Source: Paenibacillus sediminis (lineage in GTDB: Bacteria; Bacillota; Bacilli; Paenibacillales; Paenibacillaceae). From it: a DNA stretch of 64,000 nucleotides. Location: contig NZ_JAGGKP010000001.1 of the NCBI RefSeq assembly GCF_017873765.1, positions 496,001 to 560,000 of the forward strand, written 5' to 3'. The position numbers were made by a program, and so were the translations under genes. Position 1 is the stretch's first letter; the number at the start of each line of letters is the position of its first letter. The notes below the pieces were generated by a model, which saw only the letters and a list, made by a program, of their open reading frames with translations, did no database searches and had not been told where the DNA came from. Of the stretch, positions 24,452 to 33,536 are shown in pieces.

Positions 24452-25273
24452 TTATGCTAGTGAATTACGGCTTGCAATGCGGAACTCCTTAGGCGACATA
24501 CCAAAGCGTGCGCGAAAAGCACGGTGAAAGTATGTATAGTTAGCAAATCCTGAAGTTTCCGCTACGTTCTCGAGTGACATGGGGCTGAAAATGATGCGCT
24601 CCTTCGCCATATTCAATCTTACGTCTAATGCGTATTGCATAATACTTGTACCAAACGTCTCTTTAAACAGATGAACAGCACGAGAGACGCTGATTTCTAC
24701 ATGTTCTGCAACATCCTCCAGTTTAAAGAAGGACGAAGCATTTTCCTCAATGTAGCTTTTAATACGGTACGCTAGGTACGTCTTGCTCGTCGTTGAAGGT
24801 TGCTCTTCCAGCTGGCGATCAAGCTCCAGGCATAAGATGCGTAAGTAATAGCTCGAGATTTCAGGGTATGGATTCGATATTCGCCGCTGCTCCAGTACAA
24901 TTTGTTGAAATAAGCCAAGCAGTCCGTCTGTAAGCCGCACCCTTATTTTATTCGGGCGTTTCTTACTGCTCCACCATTTATCAACCCAAGACCCCTTGAA
25001 AAAAATATGATAATCACCGCTTGCAATTGTCATTTCGCCAAGCGAATTTTCCTCCTGATCAATACGAAGCTCATAGGGCTCGTCTGGATGAAATAGAAGC
25101 ACATCTCCCGTCTCGACCATCGTTAGCTCATGATCGCACAACGCACGGCAGCGACCGTCGGTTTGAATGCGAAGAAGATAGTTTTTGAGTCCGTCAAGCT
25201 TAGACATAATAAAAGGTTTACGGTGAAAAGAGTAGCTTGCTGTAAGAACGTGACATGTATCATCTACAATCAT
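24452..25273 (-). CDS. AraC family transcriptional regulator
   Basis: A 273-residue protein. An N-terminal cupin-like sensor region (about 1-150, VETGDVLLFHPDEPYEL) is followed by two helix-turn-helix motifs: FKLEDVAEHVEISVSRAVHL and the C-terminal ENVAETSGFANYTYFHRAF with the FGMSPKEFR signature. The ATG follows AAAGGGG. It is divergent from the sugar catabolic operon starting at 25494 and is its probable regulator; the effector sugar is unknown. Confidence 0.92.
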   Translation of the reverse strand: MIVDDTCHVLTASYSFHRKPFIMSKLDGLKNYLLRIQTDGRCRALCDHELTMVETGDVLLFHPDEPYELRIDQEENSLGEMTIASGDYHIFFKGSWVDKWWSSKKRPNKIRVRLTDGLLGLFQQIVLEQRRISNPYPEISSYYLRILCLELDRQLEEQPSTTSKTYLAYRIKSYIEENASSFFKLEDVAEHVEISVSRAVHLFKETFGTSIMQYALDVRLNMAKERIIFSPMSLENVAETSGFANYTYFHRAFRARFGMSPKEFRIASRNSLA

Positions 25274-25340
25274 TGTTTTTTTCCCCTTTCACAAAATATT
25301 GACCAGATTGTTCATGTTTTAATCATATTATTCATTTTAA

Positions 25341-25366
25341 ATGAAAGCGATTAATATTACTATAAT
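25341..25366 (+). promoter_or_regulatory. Candidate cre site and promoter for the sugar operon
   Basis: ATGAAAGCGATTAAT (25341-25355) matches the CcpA consensus WTGNAANCGNWNNCW at all but one position. It is immediately followed by a TATAAT (25361-25366), so CcpA binding would block the promoter. The gap 25274-25493 otherwise holds only the divergent AraC start region. Confidence 0.5.
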
Positions 25367-25493
25367 CACTAGATTCTATTTAGCATTTTCAAATGCTTAG
25401 GAAGGTGATATTTGAAAGCTGAGAATCTAAGTAGCCACTTTAGCTAGTCAGTATTTGGCAATTTAAATTGTTAAAAAGAGGGTGGAGCGAAGC

Positions 25494-26267
25494 ATGGCAA
25501 AAGTAGGAATACAGCTTTATACACTGCGTGATCAACTTGAAAATGATTTTTTGGGTACACTGAAAAAAGTAGCGGAATTGGGCTATTCAGGCGTTGAGTT
25601 CGCAGGTTACTATGGCCACAGCGCCGAGGAGTTAAAAAGTATTTTAGATGAACTCGGTCTAATTGCTCTCGGATCTCATATTTCTTATGAACGATTGCTT
25701 ACAGCGTTAGATGAGGAAATTGCTTACAACAAAGTGCTGGGAAATTACCGTTTGATTATCCCTTGGTTGAAAGATCCAGTGAGCATGTGGAACGATATCG
25801 TTCCTGATTTCACTCGAATTGGTGAAGCGTGCCATGCTCAAGGCGTGGAGCTGTTATATCACAATCATGACTTCGAATTTACAGGTAAAATTGAGGGCAG
25901 ACCCTTGTTCGATGCTCTGTTCGAAGCAGTGCCTGAAGCTGTCATGAAAGTTGAACTTGATACATGCTGGGTTACTTTCGCAGGATATGATGCGGTCCAA
26001 TATATCGGTAAATATGAAGGCAGACTGCCGCTTATTCATTTGAAAGATATGGTGAAGCGGGACAACGGCTCAGCCTTAACAGTCGAACTGGGACAAGGGA
26101 TCGTCGATCTGAAATCCATCGCTGACGCAGCTGTCAAAGCAGGCGTAGAGTGGCTTGTTGTGGAACAGGACGAATGCACGAACCCGCCTCTTGAAAGTAT
26201 TGCAACAAGTATGGAATGGATTAAACGTTATGTACAAGAAGGAGGACAATTAGATGACATCAACTAA
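25494..26267 (+). CDS. Sugar phosphate isomerase/epimerase (TIM-barrel, IolE/hydroxypyruvate isomerase-like)
   Basis: A 257-residue AP-endonuclease-family-2 TIM barrel read from ATG 25494 behind GGGTGGAG. It begins KVGIQLYTLRDQL and carries metal-site segments LLYHNHDFEF, VELDTCWVTFAG, LIHLKDM and WLVVEQDE. Such enzymes isomerise or epimerise keto sugars or inositol derivatives. It is first in a four-gene operon, and its stop overlaps the next start by 14 bases. Confidence 0.88.
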   Translation: MAKVGIQLYTLRDQLENDFLGTLKKVAELGYSGVEFAGYYGHSAEELKSILDELGLIALGSHISYERLLTALDEEIAYNKVLGNYRLIIPWLKDPVSMWNDIVPDFTRIGEACHAQGVELLYHNHDFEFTGKIEGRPLFDALFEAVPEAVMKVELDTCWVTFAGYDAVQYIGKYEGRLPLIHLKDMVKRDNGSALTVELGQGIVDLKSIADAAVKAGVEWLVVEQDECTNPPLESIATSMEWIKRYVQEGGQLDDIN

Positions 26268-27342
26268 ACAATTAAAAGTTGCCATTATCGGTTGCGGGGG
26301 TATTGCCGTAGGCAAACACTTGCCAAGCTTATCGAAACTGCCTCAAGTAGAAATTACAGCTTTCTGTGACATAGATGAACAAAGAGCGCGTGACGCAGCT
26401 GATAAATTTGGAAGCAAAGATGCGAAAGTATATACCGATTATCGTGAACTTCTTCTTGATCAGAGCATTGACGTTGTACATATTTGTACGCCAAATAATG
26501 AACATGCTGATGCCGCTGTCGCTGCTCTAGAAGCAGGCAAGCACGTGATGTGCGAGAAACCGATGGCCAAAACATCGGAGCAAGCTAAGCAAATGCTGGA
26601 TGCAGCGAAACGTACTGGCAAAAAACTGTCTATCGCTTACCAAAACCGCTTCCGTAGCGACAGTTTGTATTTGAAACAATTAATTGATAATGGGGAACTT
26701 GGTGATATTTATTTCGGTAAAGCATTGGCACTTCGTCGCCGCGCTGTTCCAACATGGGGTGTATTTCTGAACAAAGAACTTCAAGGCGGCGGTCCGCTCA
26801 TTGATATCGGTACGCATGCACTTGACCTTACACTGTGGCTGATGAACAACTACAAACCGAAAAGTGTTATGGGCTCTGCGTTCTACAAATTGTCGAATCG
26901 CAAAAATGCAGCGAATGCTTTCGGACCTTGGGACCCAGAGAAATTTAATGTTGAAGACTCCGCATTCGGCTTCATTACGATGGAGAACGGTGCAACGATT
27001 ATTCTAGAATCCAGCTGGGCTCTCAACGTGGCAGAGTTTGGCGAAGCAAGAACAATCTTAGCTGGTACTGAAGCGGGAGCTGACATGCAGGACGGACTTC
27101 GCATTAACGGTGAGAAATTCAGCCGTCTATATGAAACGAAGATTGATCTGAATGCTGGCGGCGTCGCGTTCTTCTCAGGCGGAGTAGAGAGCGATGCAGA
27201 TCGTGAGGCAAGATTGTGGATCGAAGCTATTTTGGAAGATAAAGAACCGCTTGTGAAACCAGAACAGGCTTTTGTTGTTACACAAATTCTTGAAGCGATT
27301 TACAAATCTGCAGAGACAGGCAAAGCGGTATATTTTGATTAA
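26254..27342 (+). CDS. Gfo/Idh/MocA family oxidoreductase
   Basis: A 362-residue NAD(P)-dependent sugar dehydrogenase. The Rossmann motif VAIIGCGGIAVGKHLP is at the N-terminus, the family signature HVMCEKPMAK (catalytic lysine) is near residue 97, and the C-terminal domain has GGGPLIDIGTHALDLTLWLM with the active-site His. The ribosome site GAAGGAGG lies within the end of the preceding gene. It most likely oxidises a sugar or inositol handled by its isomerase neighbours. Confidence 0.94.
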   Translation: MTSTKQLKVAIIGCGGIAVGKHLPSLSKLPQVEITAFCDIDEQRARDAADKFGSKDAKVYTDYRELLLDQSIDVVHICTPNNEHADAAVAALEAGKHVMCEKPMAKTSEQAKQMLDAAKRTGKKLSIAYQNRFRSDSLYLKQLIDNGELGDIYFGKALALRRRAVPTWGVFLNKELQGGGPLIDIGTHALDLTLWLMNNYKPKSVMGSAFYKLSNRKNAANAFGPWDPEKFNVEDSAFGFITMENGATIILESSWALNVAEFGEARTILAGTEAGADMQDGLRINGEKFSRLYETKIDLNAGGVAFFSGGVESDADREARLWIEAILEDKEPLVKPEQAFVVTQILEAIYKSAETGKAVYFD

Positions 27343-27385
27343 TCCGTACCATTTCTGCTTCTTTAAGTAATAAGGAGGGATATCC

Positions 27386-28354
27386 ATGAAATTAGGCGTG
27401 TTCTCAGTCCTATTCAGCCAGCGTAAATTGGAAGATGCACTTGATTATATTGCGTCTAAAGGACTTAAAGCGATCGAAATTGGTACAGGCGGCTATCCAG
27501 GCAATGCGCATTGCAATCCGGATGAACTGCTTGGTAATGCTGCGGCGATCAAAGAATTCAAAAAAGCGGTTGAATCTCGCGGTTTAATCATTAGCGCGCT
27601 CAGCGTGCACGGAAATCCGCTTCATCCGCAGAAGCAAATTGCGAAGGAATTTCATGATGCGTTTGTGAAAACGGTTCAGCTTGCTGAACAGCTCGAAGTT
27701 CCTGTTGTGAATACATTTTCTGGACTGCCGGGAGATCATGAAGATGCGAAATATCCAAACTGGCCAGTAGCGCCTTGGCCGAATGATTTCCAAGAGGTGC
27801 TTGCTTGGCAATGGGAGAATAAAGTAATCCCTTATTGGACCGAATGGGGCAAGTTCGCTGCGGATCATCATGTGAAGATCGGTCTTGAGCTGCACGGTGG
27901 ATTCTCGGTGCATACACCAGCTACACTGCTTCGTCTGCGCGAGGCTGCTGGTGAAGTGATTGGTGCTAACCTGGACCCAAGCCATATGTGGTGGCAAGGT
28001 ATTGATCCTGTGCAGGCTATTCATATTTTGGGCAGAGCAGGAGCCATTCACCACTTCCATGCGAAGGATACGACGATTGATCCGATCAACGTCAACCGTT
28101 ACGGCGTGACAGACATGCAGTCGTATACCAACATGCTTGATCGTGCTTGGCAGTTTAGATCCGTTGGTTATGGGCATGATTTGAAGACTTGGGCGGATAT
28201 CATAAGTGCGCTTCGCCTTGTAGGCTACGATTATGTCGTCAGCATTGAGCATGAAGATGGACTTATGTCCGTTGAAGAAGGCTTTTCTAAAGCAGTGCAA
28301 AATTTACAGCAAGTTCTCATCGAGGAGCCGCTTGGTGAGATGTGGTGGGTATAG
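27386..28354 (+). CDS. Sugar phosphate isomerase/epimerase family protein
   Basis: A 322-residue TIM-barrel protein of the same superfamily as the operon's first gene but longer and only distantly similar. Metal-site segments include [42 protein letters not shown] and [11 protein letters not shown]. The ATG has AAGGAGG 8 bases upstream. Having two different isomerase-type genes beside a dehydrogenase suggests a multi-step conversion of an uncommon sugar. Confidence 0.9.
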   Translation: MKLGVFSVLFSQRKLEDALDYIASKGLKAIEIGTGGYPGNAHCNPDELLGNAAAIKEFKKAVESRGLIISALSVHGNPLHPQKQIAKEFHDAFVKTVQLAEQLEVPVVNTFSGLPGDHEDAKYPNWPVAPWPNDFQEVLAWQWENKVIPYWTEWGKFAADHHVKIGLELHGGFSVHTPATLLRLREAAGEVIGANLDPSHMWWQGIDPVQAIHILGRAGAIHHFHAKDTTIDPINVNRYGVTDMQSYTNMLDRAWQFRSVGYGHDLKTWADIISALRLVGYDYVVSIEHEDGLMSVEEGFSKAVQNLQQVLIEEPLGEMWWV

Positions 28355-28365
28355 GAGGCAGACAA

Positions 28366-29088
28366 ATGATTAACATCACGATTTGGAACGAATTCGTTCA
28401 TGAACAAGTTCATGAAAAAGTAAGAGAGGTATACCCAAAAGGCATTCATCATGCGATTGCTGAAGGGATTAGAAGCGATGCTTTTAACATTCGCACAGCG
28501 ACACTAGATCAACCAGAGCATGGATTGACTGAGGAAGTGCTTAACAGTACAGATGTGCTCATTTGGTGGGGGCATATGGCTCACGATAAAGTGAGCGATG
28601 AAGTTGTGGCTAGAGTTGTAGACCGTGTGCTGAAAGGTATGGGACTCATAGTCCTTCATTCGGGTCACTTTTCTAAACCATTTAAGAAATTGATGGGCAC
28701 AAGCTGCGATCTACTCTGGAGAGAAGCGAATGAGCAAGAAATACTTTGGAACGTAAACCCGTCTCATCCAATTGCAAAAGGTATCGATACACATTTCATT
28801 CTTGATCATGAAGAAATGTATGGGGAATTTTTCGACATCCCAGCTCCTGATGAAATCGTGTTTATTAGTAACTTCCAAGGCGGAGAAGTATTCCGCAGTG
28901 GCTGCACTTTCCGCAGAGGCCAAGGCAAAATTTTCTACTTCCGTCCAGGTCATGAAACGCATCCGACTTACTTCAATTCAAATGTTCTGCAAGTCATTTC
29001 GAATGCGGTTCATTGGGCATCGCCGGATCAACCTGTACCAGTAACATTTGGCCATAGACCAAATCCTGTTCGTCCTCTGGAAATGTAA
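28366..29088 (+). CDS. ThuA domain protein (trehalose-utilisation-like)
   Basis: A 240-residue protein with the glutamine-amidotransferase-like ThuA fold: [32 protein letters not shown] and a conserved [13 protein letters not shown] near the end. ThuA acts with ThuB in 3-keto-sugar metabolism of disaccharides in rhizobia. Together with the Gfo/Idh/MocA enzyme here this hints at a keto-sugar route. Start at 28366 was chosen because TAGGAGGC, overlapping the preceding stop, is its ribosome site. Confidence 0.88.
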   Translation: MINITIWNEFVHEQVHEKVREVYPKGIHHAIAEGIRSDAFNIRTATLDQPEHGLTEEVLNSTDVLIWWGHMAHDKVSDEVVARVVDRVLKGMGLIVLHSGHFSKPFKKLMGTSCDLLWREANEQEILWNVNPSHPIAKGIDTHFILDHEEMYGEFFDIPAPDEIVFISNFQGGEVFRSGCTFRRGQGKIFYFRPGHETHPTYFNSNVLQVISNAVHWASPDQPVPVTFGHRPNPVRPLEM

Positions 29089-29113
29089 GAGTAATATATC
29101 TGACAATTATGTC

Positions 29114-29149
29114 AAAAAAGACGGCGCCAATGATTGGTGCCGTCTTTTT
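29114..29149 (+). terminator. Terminator of the sugar operon
   Basis: GACGGCGCCAAT and ATTGGTGCCGTC form a 12-bp stem with one wobble, flanked by an A-run and T-run. Confidence 0.9.
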
Positions 29150-29220
29150 AAGTGGAAAAAGCAGTTTTTTTGAAATTAGCGTTTTCACAAAGTATAAAGT
29201 ATGGTAACATGATATATACT

Positions 29221-29235
29221 AACTTATCGTAAGTT
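29221..29235 (+). promoter_or_regulatory. Palindromic operator candidate upstream of the HxlR gene
   Basis: AACTTATCGTAAGTT is a perfect inverted repeat (6-3-6) 35 bases before the start and just after a TATACT hexamer. This is consistent with an autoregulatory site for a YodB/HxlR-type regulator. Confidence 0.5.
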
Positions 29236-29269
29236 TGCTCACGGACTCTGTAAGGAGAGGTGAATAGCA

Positions 29270-29596
29270 ATGGAAACTGATCAATTGAATATGTGTCCTC
29301 GTTTTGAAAATGCGTTTTCTGTTTTGGGTAAACGTTGGAATGGACTGATTATCGAATGCTTGATGAGCGGTCCGAAGCGGTTTAAAGATATTTCTAACAT
29401 CATTCCATCCATGAGTGACAAGATGCTCTCAGAGCGGATGAAGGATTTAGAATGTGAAGGACTGCTGGTTCGTCATGTCTATCCAGAAACACCTGTCAGA
29501 ATTGAATATGAGCTTACAGAAAAAGGCAAGGCGCTTCGCCCTGTCATGGAACAAATTCATAATTGGGCAGAGCAATGGATCGAGATTGAAAAATAG
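29270..29596 (+). CDS. HxlR family transcriptional regulator (YodB-like)
   Basis: A 108-residue winged-helix protein: MCPRFENAFSVLGKRW at the N-terminus, a helix-turn-helix with RFKDISNIIPSMSDKMLSERM, and RIEYELTEKGKAL in the wing. A cysteine near residue 8 sits where YodB-type sensors carry the thiol used to detect quinones and diamide. The ATG follows AAGGAGAGG. It is 21 bases upstream of an FAD protein gene, which is probably its target. Confidence 0.9.
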   Translation: METDQLNMCPRFENAFSVLGKRWNGLIIECLMSGPKRFKDISNIIPSMSDKMLSERMKDLECEGLLVRHVYPETPVRIEYELTEKGKALRPVMEQIHNWAEQWIEIEK

Positions 29597-29617
29597 CGAA
29601 AGAGAGGTTCTCTAATC

Positions 29618-30190
29618 GTGGCAGACGTAATAATTATTGGTGCAGGTCCTGCTGGAGGAAGTGCAGCGCTATTTATCGCTAAAGCAGGGAAAGAAGTCAT
29701 TGTTCTAGACAGCAATGCCAGCATGACAAAGCGTGCATGGATTGAGAATCACTACGGTGTTAAAGAAATTACAGGCCCCGATTTGTTGCAAGTTGGGCGT
29801 GAGCAAGCTGAGAAATTCGGGGCTAAGTTTCTAGATGAGAAAGTAACGGATGTTGTACCAAGTGGACAAGCTGTTGTTGTCAAAACGGAATCCGGGCGCA
29901 GTTATGAAGCGTCCCACGTAATCATTGCAACAGGTGCGTCTACAGAATTAGCGAATACGATTGGACTTAAGCTTAAGGATGGCAAAGAGCCGCGTATTAA
30001 AACCGTCATTGATGTAGATGCTGCAGGGCGTACAAGCAAAGAACGCATTTGGGCAGCAGGTACGGTCGCAGGTGTGAGCGTTCATACGATCATTACTGCA
30101 GGCGACGGCGCTAAAGTAGCTATCGAAATCATCAGTGAACTGAATGGTGAACGCTACGTCGATCACGATGTATTACAAGCAAAAGCATAA
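29618..30190 (+). CDS. Short FAD-dependent oxidoreductase of the thioredoxin-reductase type
   Basis: A 190-residue protein starting at GTG behind AGAGAGG. It has the FAD Rossmann motif IIIGAGPAGGSAALF, ASHVIIATGAS, and the closing flavin motif RIWAAGTVAG. The whole NADPH-binding domain with the redox CxxC, present in 310-residue thioredoxin reductases, is missing. The flavin lobes are joined directly after residue 115. It may need a partner reductase or have another substrate. Pairing with an HxlR regulator suggests a thiol or electrophile stress role. Confidence 0.8.
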   Translation: MADVIIIGAGPAGGSAALFIAKAGKEVIVLDSNASMTKRAWIENHYGVKEITGPDLLQVGREQAEKFGAKFLDEKVTDVVPSGQAVVVKTESGRSYEASHVIIATGASTELANTIGLKLKDGKEPRIKTVIDVDAAGRTSKERIWAAGTVAGVSVHTIITAGDGAKVAIEIISELNGERYVDHDVLQAKA

Positions 30191-30201
30191 TTGATGGAGT
30201 G

Positions 30202-30232
30202 AAATCCTTCCCCACTTGGGAAGGATTTTTTC
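30202..30232 (+). terminator. Terminator of the HxlR/FAD unit
   Basis: AAATCCTTCCC and GGGAAGGATTTTTT with a 5-base loop. Confidence 0.9.
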
Positions 30233-30311
30233 TATGCCTGCAAGTTACTTCTTTATCCATAGTTGTAGTATAATGGTAAAAATGTCGACTAACGAGAATA
30301 GGAGGTAGCAT

Positions 30312-31025
30312 ATGAAGAAAACAGGCAGAATGACCCACGTAAAATATACGAAAGAAGACATTGCCGAGTTACAGAATGCCTCTGTTAAGGTGCATCACAT
30401 TTATACCAAAGCGTTGTCGCTCATACAGCAATACTTACCGGACTCTTTATGGTATAACGTTTTCGGCGTACTTCCCGAAAAGATTGTTGAACTTCGTAAC
30501 GCAGAGATTGAGGCAATCCCAGCGTTTCAACAATGGATTCAAGGACCGAAAGGTTGGAAGTTCATAGGATGTGACCTTGAGGAGTCTGAAATTCAAAATG
30601 ACAGTTTTGATCAAGGTGTCATATGCAACCAAATTTTGCAAGCGCTTATATGGTCGCAATATGAACAAATAAAGCTGTTGCATCCTATTCTAAAAGCAGA
30701 AACATTTTATTCACGCGAAGAACTTGAAACAATTTCAAAATATGTCGTCCCCACATACTATTCTAACATTCCATTCGTTGAGCGCGGTACATTATACAAG
30801 GAACGAAGCGGCTGGAAATTTACGATCAAAGACATAAATGCTAAAGGGCCTGTCGTATATCAGGAATATGTACCTGTTCCTCAAATGGATTCACAGGAGC
30901 ACCAGTCGTTAAATGGCCCGCTGCTAACAGGTGTTTATGTAAAGCGGAATCAATTTTTCGGACTTGGTCCTTATGTCAGAGATACAGACGGCCATAGAAA
31001 TTATTTAGAAGTTATGGTTCAGTGA
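30312..31025 (+). CDS. Uncharacterised 237-residue protein
   Basis: ATG behind TAGGAGGTAG. The protein is soluble with no signal peptide. An N-terminal helical half (LSLIQQYLPDSLWYNVFG) is followed by a short beta-rich C-terminal part (GPVVYQEYVPVPQMD). No catalytic motif or family is recognised. A TATAAT at 30269-30274 suggests its own promoter. It lies alone between a terminator and the sugar ABC operon, and no terminator follows. Confidence 0.75.
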   Translation: MKKTGRMTHVKYTKEDIAELQNASVKVHHIYTKALSLIQQYLPDSLWYNVFGVLPEKIVELRNAEIEAIPAFQQWIQGPKGWKFIGCDLEESEIQNDSFDQGVICNQILQALIWSQYEQIKLLHPILKAETFYSREELETISKYVVPTYYSNIPFVERGTLYKERSGWKFTIKDINAKGPVVYQEYVPVPQMDSQEHQSLNGPLLTGVYVKRNQFFGLGPYVRDTDGHRNYLEVMVQ

Positions 31026-31151
31026 GCGAATGACGAAAATAGATAATTTTATCCCTCGATTAGCAAAATGTCGACCTTACTGATTGAAAGCCCTTTCTTT
31101 ATAATGAAATTGTAATAAAATTCCATGTATAAGGAAGAGGGTCTGCCCGAA

Positions 31152-32555
31152 ATGAAAAAGAGTTTAATGCTGTTGGTGTCTTTGCTAGTATTAACATCTT
31201 TATTATTATCGGCATGCGGAGGAGGTTCGAAGCAAACAAGCAGTTCTCAAACAACCGAGGAACAAACACCGCCACAAACGACAGAGCAGACTGGGACTGA
31301 GGAGAAGAAGAGTGCTGAGCCATTCGAAATTACAATTCGACATACGCAAGTAGGAGCGGATAAACAAAAACGGCTGGCGATTCTCACTGATGTCGTGAAG
31401 AAAGTGGAAGCCGATGTTGAAGGTTTAACGATTAATCTTGATGGAGTCGATTCAGATGTGAACCGTAAGGAGAAGCTGCGCGGCGAAATGGCTGCAGGCA
31501 ATCCACCAGAAATTTTCGATCTGTTCGGAAGCCCTGACTCTAAAGTGTACGCGAAAGAAGGAAAACTGCTGGATCTGACGCCTATTCTCGATGAACTTGG
31601 CATTAAGGACAAATTTACTTCTCTTGCCCCATTTACGTATGAAGGTAAAATATACGGTTTGCCAATCGGCGGATCGGGTGAAGGGTTCTTCTATAACAAA
31701 GAGTACTTTCAGCAAAAAGGATTGAAGCCGCCAACAACGATGGCAGAGCTCGATAATATTCTTGATACGATTAAGAAAGACGGCAAAGTTCCTTTAGCCG
31801 CCGCTTCCAAAGCAGGCTGGGTTCCTCTCATGTTGACGAACCATTTGTGGTCACGGTATGCGGGTCCGGACATTACCGCTAAATTTGCAACTGGCGAAGC
31901 GAAATGGACAGATCCGAATGTTATTAAAGGATTTGCTAAGCATCAAGAATGGGTTGATAAAGGCTATTTCAAGAAAGGGGAGCTTGGATTTGAATATGGG
32001 GAGTACACAACCCAGTTCACAAGCGGTGAAGCGATCTTAATGTACGACGGAACTTGGAAATCGTCTGTATTTAAACCAGGTCAAAGCGGTGAAGGTATGA
32101 TTGGCAAAGTTGGATTCTTCAATATGCCTCCAGTAGAAGGCGGCATAGGTGACCAGACAGCACTCATGCGTGATGTGAATAACGGCTATGGGTTCTCGGC
32201 TGCAGTAGCAGATGATCCTCGCAAGCTCGAAGCTGTGAAATTGTTCATCAAATACTTGTACAACGAAGATATGCAGATTCGCGGTCTTGTAGAAGACGGC
32301 GTGCTGCCTTCGATGAAACTGGATGAAGCTACATTGAACGCTAACATTACGGATGATTTGATGAAGGAAATTGTAGCTGTTCTGAACTCAGCACAGTCTT
32401 CGTTCCCAGCATTTGACGCGTTGGTGCAGGCTGACGTTACAACCGAAATTAGCAACATTCAAATTCAAAAGCTGATTGGCAAACAGACGACACCTGAGAA
32501 GATGGCTGAGGCGCTGCAAAAGGTTCAGGACGAAGCGAACGCAGCTGCAGAGTAA
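31152..32555 (+). CDS. Sugar ABC transporter substrate-binding lipoprotein
   Basis: A 467-residue family 1 extracellular binding protein. The signal peptide ends in a lipobox LLLSACGG with the cysteine near residue 23, then a Ser/Thr/Gln/Glu linker. The mature part has GEMAAGNPPEIFDLFG and a C-terminal YNEDMQIRG region typical of oligosaccharide binders. ATG 31152 is chosen because the signal peptide starts there. It leads an operon with two permeases and a sensor pair; the ATPase gene is not in this window and is probably a shared MsmX-type subunit. Confidence 0.93.
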   Translation: MKKSLMLLVSLLVLTSLLLSACGGGSKQTSSSQTTEEQTPPQTTEQTGTEEKKSAEPFEITIRHTQVGADKQKRLAILTDVVKKVEADVEGLTINLDGVDSDVNRKEKLRGEMAAGNPPEIFDLFGSPDSKVYAKEGKLLDLTPILDELGIKDKFTSLAPFTYEGKIYGLPIGGSGEGFFYNKEYFQQKGLKPPTTMAELDNILDTIKKDGKVPLAAASKAGWVPLMLTNHLWSRYAGPDITAKFATGEAKWTDPNVIKGFAKHQEWVDKGYFKKGELGFEYGEYTTQFTSGEAILMYDGTWKSSVFKPGQSGEGMIGKVGFFNMPPVEGGIGDQTALMRDVNNGYGFSAAVADDPRKLEAVKLFIKYLYNEDMQIRGLVEDGVLPSMKLDEATLNANITDDLMKEIVAVLNSAQSSFPAFDALVQADVTTEISNIQIQKLIGKQTTPEKMAEALQKVQDEANAAAE

Positions 32556-32651
32556 AATAAATACAGACGTGGAATGTATCTAATGAGTTATAAAAGGTAC
32601 ATTCCACTTCTTTATAAGCGAGGCTTGCAGCCTTACAGTTCGGAGGTCGAC

Positions 32652-33536
32652 ATGAATAAAGCGTTAAGAAATCCTGTCACATTCTTCCTATTCATTTTGC
32701 CAGGATTTATTCTGATGACGATGTTTTTTATCTATCCGATCATTAGCGCTGTCTATTACAGCTTTACAAGTTGGAACGGCGTTTCAGATCACGTAAAGTT
32801 TATTGGTTTGAATAATTATACGAAGGCTTTGGGAGATGAGCGGTTTTGGATTTCGGTTACAAATAACGGCTTATTTATCGCTTTTTCAATCATCATTCAA
32901 GTGCCAATGATCGTATTTTTCTCCCTCCTTATTGCTAATGTGAGAAGTCTTAAAGGCTTATATAAAACAGCGGTCTTTCTTCCTTCTATTATGTCTACAG
33001 CGGTGATCGGTATTTTATGGGGATTCATTTACGAACCGAATATCGGTCTCTTGAACAGTATATTAAAGCTATTTGGGGTAGATACGATCTACTGGCTGGC
33101 AGATGAGAAATATGCGATGCTGTCGATTCTCATCACAAATGCATGGCAATGGACTGGATTTTATATCGTGATGGTGCTCGCTGCCATCATCTCCATTCCG
33201 AGAGAGCTGGAAGAAGCAGCTGCCATTGATGGTGCGTCAGGCATACAAAGAGCGATGCGGATTACGTTACCGCTTATTAGACCTATTATTTCGGTTGTCA
33301 TCATGTTGTCGATTGCTGGAGCGATGAAGGCGGCGGACATTGTCATTGTTATGACCAAAGGAGGGCCGGCAGGTTCAACCGATGTAATGGCGACTTATAT
33401 GATCAAATATGCCATTACGAATTTTAAATACGGATACGGGAACACAGTAGCGGTTCTTATTTTTGTATTTACGCTTGTTCTCACTGCCCTTTACCAATGG
33501 CTCATTGCCCGGCGCAGCGAAAGGATTAAATACTAA
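32652..33536 (+). CDS. Sugar ABC transporter permease (MalF/UgpA-like)
   Basis: A 294-residue membrane protein with about six helices, read from ATG 32652 behind GGAGGTCG; 26 in-frame codons upstream lack a ribosome site. The cytoplasmic EAA loop is ELEEAAAIDGASGIQRAMRI, where the ATPase docks. The stop overlaps the next start as TAATG, so both permeases are translationally coupled. Confidence 0.94.
   Translation: MNKALRNPVTFFLFILPGFILMTMFFIYPIISAVYYSFTSWNGVSDHVKFIGLNNYTKALGDERFWISVTNNGLFIAFSIIIQVPMIVFFSLLIANVRSLKGLYKTAVFLPSIMSTAVIGILWGFIYEPNIGLLNSILKLFGVDTIYWLADEKYAMLSILITNAWQWTGFYIVMVLAAIISIPRELEEAAAIDGASGIQRAMRITLPLIRPIISVVIMLSIAGAMKAADIVIVMTKGGPAGSTDVMATYMIKYAITNFKYGYGNTVAVLIFVFTLVLTALYQWLIARRSERIKY

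Noticed and set aside
27584..28300. A 238-codon open frame opposite the isomerase gene at 27386-28354
   Set aside because: It is entirely antisense to a gene with clear metal-site motifs and shows a His/Arg-rich composition typical of a shadow frame.
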